This document shows, one piece after another, positions 22,601 through 31,498 of a stretch of DNA of 37,457 bases. The stretch spans positions 1-37,457 of the forward strand of contig PMYD01000093.1 in the NCBI GenBank assembly GCA_003171335.1. Direction: 5' to 3'. This DNA comes from Phycisphaerales bacterium. GTDB taxonomy: Bacteria > Planctomycetota > Phycisphaerae > SM23-33 > FEN-1343. The notes under the pieces are model-generated. The model had not been told where the DNA came from, ran no database searches, and saw only the letters and a program-made list of their open reading frames with translations. The position numbers and the translations under genes are program-made. Positions within the stretch are counted from its first letter, which is position 1; each line of letters opens with the position of its first letter.

Positions 22601-23221
22601 CTACCGCCGGCGGCGCAGGACCAGCAGGCCCAGGCCCAGCAGGCTCAGCGTGGCCGGCTCGGGCACGACGGAAATGGATGTGGCATTTCCAAAAAACTGG
22701 CCATAGACGAACACATCGGCCTCGGGGGATCCATAGGTGATGGAAACGGTCTGCCCGACGTTCCGCGTGCCGTCGTATGCCAGAACTCCGGGGGTGGCTG
22801 AACCGGGGGTTCCCGGGGCGGACCAGCTAAGCGAATAAATTGTGCCTGCCGTGACGCCATAGCCCCAAATGATAGTCGCGGGCGCTAACGTGTCCTGGGC
22901 AGCAAGGAGCAGGGCGTTGCCATTGGCATCCACCGTGGCGCTGCCGCTGAATCCCACGTACATGGGAGGGAGAATCAATCCACCTGGCGCATCTCTGTGC
23001 GCCGTCGTCACCCCGGAGATGGGGATGGCGAATTCAGCAATGCCAAAGCCCGAGGGGGTGACATCGGCCGGGATGCCATCCCAATTGGTCGTTTCCGTCA
23101 GCCACAAAGCCCAGGTGGTCGAGGTGGGATAGCTCACCTCCGCGTACACGGCCGTCGGGGTCGCCTGGGCTGCCCCCGCCGCCAAAAGCAAGGCGGCCAG
23201 AATCATCATGCTGCGTTTCAT
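22601..23221 (-). CDS. PEP-CTERM sorted secreted protein
   Basis: About 206 residues. Signal peptide MKRSMMILAALLLAAGAAQA (cleaved near residue 20), a beta-rich mature part (TPTAVYAEVSYPTSTTWALW, GGLILPPMYVGFSGSATVDA, YDGTRNVGQTVSITY), and the C-terminal sorting signal VPEPATLSLLGLGLLVLR plus Arg run. PEP-CTERM proteins are exported and processed by an exosortase. No exosortase is in this window. The function of the mature part is not recognised. It shares its leader with the next gene downstream (LamG protein), lies 111 bases before it and is on the same strand, so the two may form an operon or at least share control. ATG 23221 is preceded by GGAGAGGG. Confidence 0.85.
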   Translation of the reverse strand: MKRSMMILAALLLAAGAAQATPTAVYAEVSYPTSTTWALWLTETTNWDGIPADVTPSGFGIAEFAIPISGVTTAHRDAPGGLILPPMYVGFSGSATVDANGNALLLAAQDTLAPATIIWGYGVTAGTIYSLSWSAPGTPGSATPGVLAYDGTRNVGQTVSITYGSPEADVFVYGQFFGNATSISVVPEPATLSLLGLGLLVLRRRR

Positions 23222-23300
23222 ATTCCCTCTCCTTTGAAGGCTCCGAACATCCACCGGGGGCGGCTCACCCCCGCGTGCTCATGCCCGCTGCTCAGGCAGG
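23222..23300 (-). promoter_or_regulatory. shared 5' leader, copy 2
   Basis: The copy in front of the PEP-CTERM gene. It has the same order of GAGAGG, GGAGCC, the ACCGGGGG block, a hairpin GGGGG/CCCCC and CGCGTGC as copy 1. Upstream of it the sequence turns AT-rich (23320-23390), which is also the upstream region of the divergent BlaI gene. Confidence 0.5.
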
Positions 23301-23343
23301 CAAGTCGATCTTGCTCTAAAATCAGCGAAAAGCATGAATTTGT

Positions 23344-23380
23344 CAAGAACAAATTTTATGAAATTAGAAAAATTCTTGTT
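23344..23380. promoter_or_regulatory. AT-rich imperfect dyad upstream of the blaI-like gene
   Basis: Between the divergent PEP-CTERM and BlaI-like genes lies a short AT-rich stretch with an imperfect inverted arrangement (AACAAATTTT ... AAAAATTCTTGTT). BlaI-type repressors usually bind TACA/TGTA-containing dyads, which are not seen here, so the assignment as operator is weak. Confidence 0.3.
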
Positions 23381-23444
23381 GCTTTTTGCCGCCGGTGACA
23401 GTTAACTGGAAGCGGCTTCGATGGGAGGTGGAAGGTGAGCATAA

Positions 23445-23828
23445 ATGGCCAGGCCAGCTTCAAGACATCCGACGGAACTGGAACTCGAGATCTTAAAGAT
23501 TATCTGGCGAGACGGCCCTTTGCCTGTCAAGCGCGTGCGCGATGCCTTGGCGGCGTTTCGTGATTTGGCTATCACCTCGGTCACGACCACCATGAACATC
23601 ATGGTGAAGAAGGGCTATCTGCGAAAAGCAAAAACGGGCGGCAGTTTTGTCTATGCCGTCCGTATCAGTCGGCTCGCCACGACGCGCCGAACACTTCAAG
23701 ATGTTGCCGAGCGGTTTTTTGATGGTTCGTTAGCGGCGATGGTGGCCGGTCTGTTGGAGACAAGGGACTTGGACGAAGATGAGGTCAAGGAGATCCAGAA
23801 GCTGCTGGATCGGCACAAAAGAGAGTAG
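23445..23828 (+). CDS. BlaI/MecI/CopY-type transcriptional repressor
   Basis: A 127-residue winged-helix repressor. Features: HPTELELEILKIIWRDGPLP (helix 1 and the helix-turn-helix), VRDALAAFRDLAITSVTTTM (recognition helix), NIMVKKGYLRKAKTGGSFVY (wing), then a C-terminal dimerisation helix region (FDGSLAAMVAGLLETRDLDE). It would be cleaved or released when the membrane sensor next to it is activated. The stop is three bases before the sensor's ATG, so the two are co-translated. AAGGTGA lies just before the ATG at 23445. There is no beta-lactamase nearby, as is usual for planctomycete members, which seem to control other genes. Confidence 0.9.
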   Translation: MARPASRHPTELELEILKIIWRDGPLPVKRVRDALAAFRDLAITSVTTTMNIMVKKGYLRKAKTGGSFVYAVRISRLATTRRTLQDVAERFFDGSLAAMVAGLLETRDLDEDEVKEIQKLLDRHKRE

Positions 23829-23831
23829 TCT

Positions 23832-25322
23832 ATGGATCTTCTGCACCCCCTCAGCAATGGCTTTTGTCTCCGCCTGGTGACCACATTGGCCCATTTTCTC
23901 TGGCAGGCGGCGGCTGTGGCCTTACTGGCGGGACTTGCGGGAGTGTTCTTGCGCAAGTCTCAGGCGGCAGTGCGGTATTGGGTATTTGTTGGCGCCCTTG
24001 GAGTCATGGCCGTCTGCCCGGCTGCAACCTTTCCTCTCGTGCATGGGTCGTCCAGCCACATATCCCTCGTCAATACGGGCGCGCCGCTCCTGGTTACTCC
24101 GCAGAACGAATCTCCTGAGGGGTCGGCTGCGGTCGCGGCCGTACCCGGTCGAACATCTGTTGAGCCAAGCCTGGGATGGAAAAAGCTTTGCCCGTTTATC
24201 GTGAGCGGTTACCTGCTGGGCGTGTCGCTGATGCTCGTACGATTGTTGATTGGGTTGCGGAGCGGTCATAGGTTACGACTGGCGTCCCAGCCGGTTACGG
24301 AATCCTCCGTGCTGAGGATGCTGGCGGAACATTCCCGGGCTTTCGGGCTGCGTTTTGTGCCGGCAGCCGCGTACTGTCAGCGAGTGGCATCGCCGATCGT
24401 CGTGGGGGTGCTTCGCCCCGTGATTTTGTTGCCCATGTTCTTGGCAACCGGTCTATCGATTGAGCAGATCGAGGCGATTCTGGCCCACGAGTTGGCGCAT
24501 ATCAGGCGGCACGATCCACTGATTAACCTGATCCAACGAGTGATCGAAACGTTCCTGTTTTTTCACCCGGCCGTCTGGTGGGTGTCAAGATGCATACGGT
24601 TGGAGCGTGAGAACTCCTGCGATGATGCGGCCATGTCGGCCGGGATGGAGCGGCATACGTATGCTCAGTCCCTGCTGCACATGGCCCAGCGGTCCTTGGC
24701 GAACGACATGGAACGCCGCCGGCAGGTGGGGATTGCACTGACAGCCGGCAATGCTTCGCAGCTGCGCAGCCGCATCATACGTCTGCTTCAGGGGCCTGAG
24801 GAAGTGGTCCGCCTCTCCCGGTCGTGGCCCATAGCGATAACGGTCGCGGCGCTGATCGCCGGCGTATTGATTCCTCTATCTGTTACCTGTGCAACTCAGC
24901 CCGCTTGGCAGACAGCGAACTCAATGGCAAGACGGGATGAGCTTTTGGCACAGGCGGATGCACAGATCCGACATGGGCTGGTGGAACTGGCAGCGTGGTA
25001 CCCCGAGCTGAGCGCGGATGACGGTATTGGCTGGGAGAATATCAACACGCCGTCTGAAACGGGACAGTTGAACATAAGTCTTTTCCATTTTCACATAAAA
25101 GGACGACACACAAGAAACAAGGTGCCCGAAGGCGTTGTGGTGGATCTTTCCGTGATCTTGCATCCTTCCGACGGCCTGCCGGATCAGATGGATTCAGTGA
25201 AGCTCTTGAATTGGGGGCTGGCGGGACAGATTCGAATCGATGCGGCAGATCCGCAGTTGAAGAAGGCAATGCGGGACTTAGTTGAAAAGAGTCTGGCTCC
25301 GCTGTTCAACGGGCACCCTTAA
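23832..25322 (+). CDS. BlaR1/MecR1-type M56 membrane metallopeptidase sensor
   Basis: A 496-residue membrane protein. Transmembrane segments are likely at about 23-40, 47-66, 120-141 and 334-352 (WPIAITVAALIAGVLIPLSV). The M56 peptidase zinc motif HELAH is at 219-223, with the third ligand Glu in ERENSCDDA (about 260). The C-terminal part, outside the membrane (about 355-496: ANSMARRDELLAQADAQIRH, PELSADDGIGWENI, VPEGVVVDLSVILHP), is not a penicillin-binding domain and so probably senses something else. It would cut the BlaI-type repressor encoded immediately upstream. The next gene starts 94 bases later and may belong to the same transcript. Confidence 0.87.
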   Translation: MDLLHPLSNGFCLRLVTTLAHFLWQAAAVALLAGLAGVFLRKSQAAVRYWVFVGALGVMAVCPAATFPLVHGSSSHISLVNTGAPLLVTPQNESPEGSAAVAAVPGRTSVEPSLGWKKLCPFIVSGYLLGVSLMLVRLLIGLRSGHRLRLASQPVTESSVLRMLAEHSRAFGLRFVPAAAYCQRVASPIVVGVLRPVILLPMFLATGLSIEQIEAILAHELAHIRRHDPLINLIQRVIETFLFFHPAVWWVSRCIRLERENSCDDAAMSAGMERHTYAQSLLHMAQRSLANDMERRRQVGIALTAGNASQLRSRIIRLLQGPEEVVRLSRSWPIAITVAALIAGVLIPLSVTCATQPAWQTANSMARRDELLAQADAQIRHGLVELAAWYPELSADDGIGWENINTPSETGQLNISLFHFHIKGRHTRNKVPEGVVVDLSVILHPSDGLPDQMDSVKLLNWGLAGQIRIDAADPQLKKAMRDLVEKSLAPLFNGHP

Positions 25323-25416
25323 ACCAGCGACTTAGCGTAATGCCAAGACGCAATACCGTCGCTGTGAATGCGGCAAGCGATGAGGGTTGGACCGCGCGAC
25401 CGGAAGGACTTTATTC

Positions 25417-26763
25417 GTGTCCAGGATAGCCGCCATACTGTGCATGCTGGCGATGACAGGTGCGGTGCTGGCGGCCGAGGAGGGGACACTCGTGCCGGTA
25501 GCGCTGGATGCTAACGATTTTCCCAGTTACGGGTGCTCATTTGGGAATACGCACTTCACTTCCGCTTTCAGCAAGGCAGGCAAGTATTCCGGCATAACCA
25601 ATCCTCACGCCATGGTGTCCATCCTGAACACAGCATTCGGCAGGGTGTGCGTTGCGGAGGACTCCTATACCGCCGAGGCTGCCGAGCCCGAGGTTCTCCG
25701 GCTGGATTTCACGGGCAAATACAATTTCACAAATGCCTTGGCCGTCCGGTTAAAGCCGATAAAGAATGGACAGTATGAGATCGTCCCGACCCGGGGGCAG
25801 ATTCACCGGGGCGACAATTCGGTGCCGATTACCGCCAGCGGCAGTTACGTTATCCTGGATGGGCAGCACCGCGAGCTTGTGCTGAAAATAGGGACTGGCA
25901 AAGAAGGCATCTGCCGTTTCGGGGATAAATTACGGGCTGTGCGCGTGTGGGATTTGAACGGGGATCTTCGCTGTGGCGGGTTCTTCAAGCCCAGTGTGGG
26001 AAAAAATGGGACAATTCAATATCCCGCCGGTAACATGGTGGTCGTTTACTCCGATGACACGTTCGCCAGACCGGCCGGGTCAGCCTTTGTTGATCGCTGT
26101 ATCTTCCTGGATGGCCGAGCCTACCAACTGAAGGTGTCCGCGGAAGGCTCGCACATCTGCGCCACGCCCGAGGATGTCCAGACCGGGCAGATCCGGGTGG
26201 ACCATGAGCAATGGAGTGGTTACCTGATGAGCGAGTGGTGTTTCTTCCTCGTGCCTGATGCGAACGGAACGCCCATCACGCTTCCCATGGGTCATTATGC
26301 CTTCCTGCGTTTTGGACAAGTCGTGGTCGAGCCGATCGATACTCCCCCGGGCTTTCGTAACTCGTACGTGGACGGTACGGCGGTCGGCACGACGGCGGGC
26401 TTTGACGTGGTGGCCGGAAAAGTGACAGCGGTGAGCGTGGGGACCCCGCTGACGGCTGGCATAATGGTTAGTATCAACGGCCGCGATGTGAATCTAAGGC
26501 TCGCCATGATCGATAACATGGGCAACTGCGCGGAACATATCTATCCCAAGTGCGCCAGGTTGCGGGACCCGATGATCGAAGTCTTCAATGATGCCGGTGA
26601 GAGAATTCATAGTGGCACATTGGCCTGGTGTAGCTGCGTTGAGTCATTTTCGCATTCATGGCGAGTGCCCAGCCAGTATAAAGGTCAGTTCACGGTCCGC
26701 ATGAAATGCGATTTTGGCCCGCTGGAGGCTTCCACAAAGGAAGCCACCTTCACCATTAATTAG
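25417..26763 (+). CDS. secreted protein of unknown function, downstream of the BlaI/BlaR pair
   Basis: About 448 residues with a signal peptide (VSRIAAILCMLAMTGAVLAAE, first residue Met from GTG). GTG 25417 is chosen because GGAAGGA lies eight bases before it; the TTG at 25387 lacks one. The mature protein seems all-beta: YGCSFGNTHFTSAFSKAGKY, EVLRLDFTGKYNFTNALAVR, FGDKLRAVRVWDLNGDLRCG, AFLRFGQVVVEPIDTPPGFR, and an Ig-like C-terminus (KGQFTVRMKCDFGPLEASTK). It has several Cys, which suggests disulphides. I do not recognise the family. Its place after a repressor and membrane sensor makes it a candidate target or effector. Confidence 0.7.
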   Translation: MSRIAAILCMLAMTGAVLAAEEGTLVPVALDANDFPSYGCSFGNTHFTSAFSKAGKYSGITNPHAMVSILNTAFGRVCVAEDSYTAEAAEPEVLRLDFTGKYNFTNALAVRLKPIKNGQYEIVPTRGQIHRGDNSVPITASGSYVILDGQHRELVLKIGTGKEGICRFGDKLRAVRVWDLNGDLRCGGFFKPSVGKNGTIQYPAGNMVVVYSDDTFARPAGSAFVDRCIFLDGRAYQLKVSAEGSHICATPEDVQTGQIRVDHEQWSGYLMSEWCFFLVPDANGTPITLPMGHYAFLRFGQVVVEPIDTPPGFRNSYVDGTAVGTTAGFDVVAGKVTAVSVGTPLTAGIMVSINGRDVNLRLAMIDNMGNCAEHIYPKCARLRDPMIEVFNDAGERIHSGTLAWCSCVESFSHSWRVPSQYKGQFTVRMKCDFGPLEASTKEATFTIN

Positions 26764-27746
26764 TCATGGACTCCGCGGTATCCGTGCATGGCAGGCCTGC
26801 TGCGCGCCGGGACATTGTGGACAAAACCCCGCAGTGCGTCCTGCGGGCGTGAACAGGCGAGGCCGGTATGTTGGTACAGGAACCTTCGTGCTGAGGCGCT
26901 TTGGTAGATCGTGCAGCCGTTGAGGACCGCAGGAAGCAGCGATTGACAACTGGATAGTGCAACGTCGAGGGGTCAGGCCCTGTGCCTCCCGAAAACTTCG
27001 TCTGTGTTGATTCTGCGGCACGTACGATCATTGCCCGCAGCATGCCTGCGGACTGACCGCAGCAGGCACTTCTGATCGCTGCCATTTCACGCCGCGCCCA
27101 GGATTTCGCGCCTCACACAGCCCAGATAGAGTCTTCGGGAGGGACAGCTTACCATGCGATCCTGTTCGGTCAAGACCCCGAAACCTGTTTGGGGTCTGTG
27201 CGGGCCGGAAGTCGCTGGACCACTACGGGAGGTGGAGATCTTCCGGGCCCAACGCGAAGGCTTCCGTCAACGTTCAGTCATAGTCGGGCCACCGTTCGGA
27301 CGCCGTGAAAACGGGCTGGCCAATTTGGCTGGGCCACTACAGGAGGGACAGCTATGGCGGTTCGCTTTCGCAACTCGTCGTTGGGGAACTTTTTGAAGAA
27401 AGCATTGAAGAGCTGGGCACAGGTTTCCCCGAACGGGTCATTTCTGGCGATCATGGCGAATGCTCCTTGTCCGTGGGACACAGTATACGACGGGCATGCA
27501 GGTGCATAATGCGGAAAACCGTGCGACCACTCTTGTCGCAGCCCGGTTGTTACTCTGATTGCCAACGCTAACGCACTCCTAACGGCTTGCACAGACGCTG
27601 TTGAATGAGTACCATCTGAATCAACGGCCCGATGCAGGTCGGAAGGCCTGCGAGGTGGCTCGCGCGACGAGACATGGCGAAAAAGGCAGGTGTTTTCCGG
27701 CCGTTTTTGCCGATGATAGCATGAAGGATGGAGAGCTAGATCACGG
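26764..27746. other. about 980 bases without a convincing gene
   Basis: Contains two dispersed palindromes (26828-26847, 27034-27051) and three loosely similar segments, each with a GGGAGG-like purine box (about 27137, 27222 and 27340). The last two are followed by reading frames that are short or unlike protein. A minus-strand frame gives FGETCAQLFNAFFKKFPND (27360-27450), which is not recognised. The region looks like decayed or repeat-rich intergenic DNA. Confidence 0.5.
26828..26847. repeat. dispersed palindromic hairpin, inverted copy
   Basis: CCCGCAG, TGCGTC, CTGCGGG; the 20 bases are the exact reverse complement of 22550-22569. Confidence 0.7.
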
Positions 27747-28961
27747 ATGATGCGCGCGCAACGGCAATCTATTTCGGCAGTTGCTGCGGAACGACTAGCC
27801 GAGGGTGCTGCCGACCGATCTCCAGTATTGGGGTCGGTTCACAGCTTCTACCGATATCCGGCCCGATTCTCGCCGCGGTTCGCCGCGGCGGCGATTGACG
27901 CGCTCTCTGCCCCCGGAGACATGGTGCTGGACCCGTACATGGGCGGGGGCACAACGGTCGTGGAGGCCCTTCGCGCGGGACGCCGCATCGTCGGCAACGA
28001 CCTCAATGCCCTGGCTGTGTTCGTCGCTCGAGTCAAGACGACGCGACTGAGCGACGCGGAGGTCGCGGCCGTCGAGGCGTGGTCTGGTCGAACAGTGGGC
28101 CAGATGGGGTATCGTCTTGCACGTCAGGCGGTGGCCTCCATGCTCGACGACCGTCGCCTGAAGAACATGGACCTCCCTCGCGCCAGGTTCATCAAGAAGA
28201 TCGTTGCGGGGGCGATTAAGGCGGTTGGTGAACTGCCGACCCAAGCGAGCCAGGATTTTGCCCGCTGCGCCATTCTTCGCACTGCGCAGTGGGCCCTGGA
28301 TGGCCGCGAGACCCACACGTCCCTCGGCGAGTTCCGGGAAAAGTTGGCTTGGCATCTGACTGAAATGCTGCGCACGTCTGCCGACTTTTGGCAAGAACCG
28401 AACCTGGCCAACGGACTTCGTGGCGATGCTTGCACGCTGTGCCAAGGAGACGCCGCAGGCCTGGCCGAGGCTCCGGTGTTTGCGAATCCAGAGTCGAAGG
28501 CATCACTGGTTGTGACCAGCCCGCCATACCCTGGCGTTCATGTGCTTTATCACCGCTGGCAGGTCGATGGCCGTCGGGAAACGCCTGCTCCATATTGGAT
28601 TGCCAACTGCAACGATGGCCAAGGCGCTTCATTCTACAATTTCGGCGACCGGCACGAAGAGGACCTCACCACGTACTTCGAGTCTTCGCTGCGTACGTTG
28701 CGGTCCATTCGTCGGGCGATGAAGGATGGCGCTTACATAGTCCAGATGGTTGCGTTCTCTGATCCTGACACGCAACTACCGCGTTACTTGGACAACATGC
28801 AGGACGCTGGTTTCGTTGAAGCCATCGCGACACACCAACGTGCTGCCAACGGGGCGGATCGCATTTGGCGGACGGTCCCTGGCCGCAGATGGTACGCGGT
28901 GTTGAAGGGCGACATCGCGGCCTCACGTGAAGTCGTCCTTGTCCACCGGGTTGCCGACTAG
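27747..28961 (+). CDS. DNA methyltransferase (amino-MTase) with permuted motif order
   Basis: A 404-residue S-adenosylmethionine-dependent DNA amino-methyltransferase. N-terminal lead-in with HSFYRYPARFSPRFA (32-46), the SAM motif LDPYMGGGTTVVEAL (61-75) and GNDLN (83-87), a long helical insert of about 160 residues (100-255, probably target recognition), then the catalytic motif TSPPYPG (257-263). The SAM motif thus precedes the catalytic motif with a long insert between. N4-cytosine or N6-adenine cannot be told apart from this. It converges on the ATPase gene and the stops overlap in the palindrome CTAG (28958-28961). There is no restriction nuclease next to it. ATG 27747 or 27750 is possible; a GGAGAG lies about 11 bases upstream. 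Confidence 0.85.
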   Translation: MMRAQRQSISAVAAERLAEGAADRSPVLGSVHSFYRYPARFSPRFAAAAIDALSAPGDMVLDPYMGGGTTVVEALRAGRRIVGNDLNALAVFVARVKTTRLSDAEVAAVEAWSGRTVGQMGYRLARQAVASMLDDRRLKNMDLPRARFIKKIVAGAIKAVGELPTQASQDFARCAILRTAQWALDGRETHTSLGEFREKLAWHLTEMLRTSADFWQEPNLANGLRGDACTLCQGDAAGLAEAPVFANPESKASLVVTSPPYPGVHVLYHRWQVDGRRETPAPYWIANCNDGQGASFYNFGDRHEEDLTTYFESSLRTLRSIRRAMKDGAYIVQMVAFSDPDTQLPRYLDNMQDAGFVEAIATHQRAANGADRIWRTVPGRRWYAVLKGDIAASREVVLVHRVAD

Positions 28962-31423
28962 TCGTCGCTCGTCGTTGCCTGTAGTTTCATTACCTGGTGC
29001 ATGATCTCCGCTGTCCGTATGGCCTGCTTCACCTGCGTCGTGGCCACCCGAATGCGCTCCTCGTCCTGCATCCGATCCATCACCTCTTCCTTGATCTCTC
29101 CGTCGGCGGAAGGCCTGTTGCTGTCCTCGACCTGGAGGATGGCGTGATACGCGATCCAGATCTCGTAGTTCCGGCGGAACAGATCGACCAGCGCAGGGGC
29201 CCGCGTCTTGAGTCGCTCGAGCTCGTATGCGAACGGCTCGAACACCGTGGAGTAGTAGACGTAGATGCCCCCGGCCTGCTTATCCGGCTTGTAGGCAACC
29301 GCTCCCAGCTTATGCGGGTCTTGCTCGGCGTCGAGTTGGGGCCATAGCTGTCCCCATCGCTCTTGGTCGTCCGTAGGGTTGATTGGCCTGATTTCAAAGG
29401 GTGGCACGTCGCCCCTCGACTTGCGGGTCGTCTCGACCTTCGGGGGCAGAATCTCGAACTCGGTTGAGTCCATCAACTGCGTGCCGTTCGGCTTGGTGAG
29501 CGTTGCGACGATCTTGCCTCTTTGTCCGACCGTTGCAGCGTCCTTTGCCCGCAATCTCCACCGCATACGACCACCCCGCAGGGGGGAAACCGCCGCCAGT
29601 TCCAGCACGTCCGGCTCAAAACGGACTGCTATCCTCTTCTCGCGGTCATACTGGGCGTCGGCGTTGGTCTCGACCAGGACGACTTCATTATCGTTCTGGG
29701 CGAGTTGCATTTCCGGTTTGGGATGCACAATCTCAAACCGGGTGACATCCGGGTAGGGAAGCGTGGGCAGCGGATCGGCGACGGCCGGCCGGCGGCGTCC
29801 ATGCTTGGCGACATCATCTTCTTCGCCTTGTTCGCCCGGCTCAGTCGACGGGCCTGGGTCTTTGACGCGGTAGCCGGCCTCGCGCAAAAGCTTCGAGACC
29901 TCCCGCTTGACCTCCTCGTCGGTGGCGTGGGTTTCCTTCTGGGAGAGCTTCGCCGTCAGTTCTTGCTCAATCTTGGCCAGGGTCTCGTCTTCGGCCAGCA
30001 TCTTCCGAAGGACCTGGAGAAGGCCTTCGAGCACCGGCCCGTCCTTCATCGCCTCGCGGCTTGTGGAGAACAGTTCCCGTCGGACGCGGCTGTCGGCATT
30101 GGTCGAGTCAAGATGGATCACCATGTGTCGGGACAGCATGCCAAGGCCCAGATCACGCAGCAGTTTCGAGGTCAGTTCTCCTTGGTTCTGGCCGTTCATC
30201 GTGGCAATGATGGGGTGCCCGGCTTGAACAAACAGCTCGTGCGACTGGCTCCGCAGGATAAGCTCATCCTTCTTCTTGCCGGTTCCTTTGCGGGTCGCCA
30301 GGACCACCCAGTACTCGATGCCGATGGATGGCGCATCCGAACCCACCGGAACCACGTACTCCATCGGGCAGTAATGCCGAACATCTATCCGACTTTCCGG
30401 GTCCGGCGAATCGTCGCCCCGTTTCACAAGCCGCATGAGACGGTTACGGCTTCCGTTGATCCGTTCATCCTTGACGGAACTGGGGTCGCGCACATCAATA
30501 GCCCGGAAGGGAAACAGCGGGTCGAAGAGGGAACAGTGCAGATAGTGGTAGAGATTCCCGGGGCTGGGTGACAGCGTGTTGACCAGGTTGGTTAGCTTAT
30601 AGCTGAAATGGCGAATGAGCGTGCCGTGCTGCAAGGCGTACCCGCGCGAGAGGCCGAGGCCTTCATAAACCTCCATCGGTTCCTCTCCGATCTCGCACAT
30701 CGGAACCTGCTTTCCTTCGGTTCCAGCGACGGAGAGATAGGCATACGTGTCCTCTTTGTACGTCTCGTCCAGCTTGACTACGCGGATGACGGTGAAGCCG
30801 ACCACCTTCGGGTCAGCTTTGGATCGCGACAGGATGAGGGCATAGTCGCAGAATGCCAGCGTGGATGAACCACCCTGACCAAAAGCACCGATGAGATATC
30901 GCTTGTTGATCTTGTTGCCGGATTGCAGGCTCAGGATCGTTGACGGCAGTTGGGCCGGTGTCAACCCCACGCCTTGGTCGAGGACATCCACCGTCGGGGC
31001 GCTCTCCACGCCGCTGGGGTGGAGCACAACGGCAATGCGGCGATCATAATCCGACTCGTTGAAGACCCAGTTGAACAAGCCTTCGTCGGGACCCGACACC
31101 GGCCGGCCAAACCATTGCTGGGCCGCTGCCCTGGATGACGTTGGGAGCTGCATGCCCGGGCTGGCCCGATCCTCCAGCAGGGCGTCCATGGCGTTGGTGA
31201 GCCGTTCCGTCAGACTGCGCCCGGGCTTGGTCGCCAAGCCTATCGTCGAAATGTTCGACAGGTTGTTGCCGAACGGGTGCCATGAGTATGGCGACTGGCC
31301 GATCTTCTCGCCTATCTGTGTTTGTGATGCGTCCCCAATCTCGGTCAAGATTGTCCGAACCGCATCGGCCGACTTGGCGGCCAACAATCTTCTGAGCAAC
31401 TCGGCTGGCTCGTGCGTTTCCAT
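28958..31423 (-). CDS. large GHKL (MORC/Hsp90-like) ATPase of a candidate defence cassette
   Basis: An 821-residue cytosolic protein. The GHKL ATP-binding fold is at the N-terminus: helix with SLTERLTNAMDALL (N-box, E73 and N77), VDVLDQGVGL (D-x-G-x-G, 147-153), IGAFGQGGSSTLAFCD (179-193, lid and G-box) and HGTLIRHFSY (the Thr strand). The mid part (YWVVLATRKGTGKKKDEL, HMVIHLDSTNADSRVRRELF) is like the transducer domain of this superfamily. Residues about 475-560 form a charged helical coiled coil followed by a Pro-rich acidic linker, then a beta-sandwich-like region (EIVHPKPEMQLAQNDNEVVL) and a helical end. It lies 75 bases after the small winged-helix gene on the same strand and is tail-to-tail with the methyltransferase. 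MORC-like ATPases occur in prokaryotic conflict systems, but I recognise no named system with this gene set. Confidence 0.8.
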   Translation of the reverse strand: METHEPAELLRRLLAAKSADAVRTILTEIGDASQTQIGEKIGQSPYSWHPFGNNLSNISTIGLATKPGRSLTERLTNAMDALLEDRASPGMQLPTSSRAAAQQWFGRPVSGPDEGLFNWVFNESDYDRRIAVVLHPSGVESAPTVDVLDQGVGLTPAQLPSTILSLQSGNKINKRYLIGAFGQGGSSTLAFCDYALILSRSKADPKVVGFTVIRVVKLDETYKEDTYAYLSVAGTEGKQVPMCEIGEEPMEVYEGLGLSRGYALQHGTLIRHFSYKLTNLVNTLSPSPGNLYHYLHCSLFDPLFPFRAIDVRDPSSVKDERINGSRNRLMRLVKRGDDSPDPESRIDVRHYCPMEYVVPVGSDAPSIGIEYWVVLATRKGTGKKKDELILRSQSHELFVQAGHPIIATMNGQNQGELTSKLLRDLGLGMLSRHMVIHLDSTNADSRVRRELFSTSREAMKDGPVLEGLLQVLRKMLAEDETLAKIEQELTAKLSQKETHATDEEVKREVSKLLREAGYRVKDPGPSTEPGEQGEEDDVAKHGRRRPAVADPLPTLPYPDVTRFEIVHPKPEMQLAQNDNEVVLVETNADAQYDREKRIAVRFEPDVLELAAVSPLRGGRMRWRLRAKDAATVGQRGKIVATLTKPNGTQLMDSTEFEILPPKVETTRKSRGDVPPFEIRPINPTDDQERWGQLWPQLDAEQDPHKLGAVAYKPDKQAGGIYVYYSTVFEPFAYELERLKTRAPALVDLFRRNYEIWIAYHAILQVEDSNRPSADGEIKEEVMDRMQDEERIRVATTQVKQAIRTAEIMHQVMKLQATTSDD

Positions 31424-31498
31424 CTCTTGCTCCTGCTGTTCACTTGTGACAACACGGGCAACAGGTAAGACTGGCGAAACGGATGCCGTCAGCGTTGC

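Noticed and set aside
27154-27396. Small plus-strand frame with an upstream GGGAGGG box
   Set aside because: The translation is unlike known proteins and two similar boxes nearby suggest repeated non-coding DNA.
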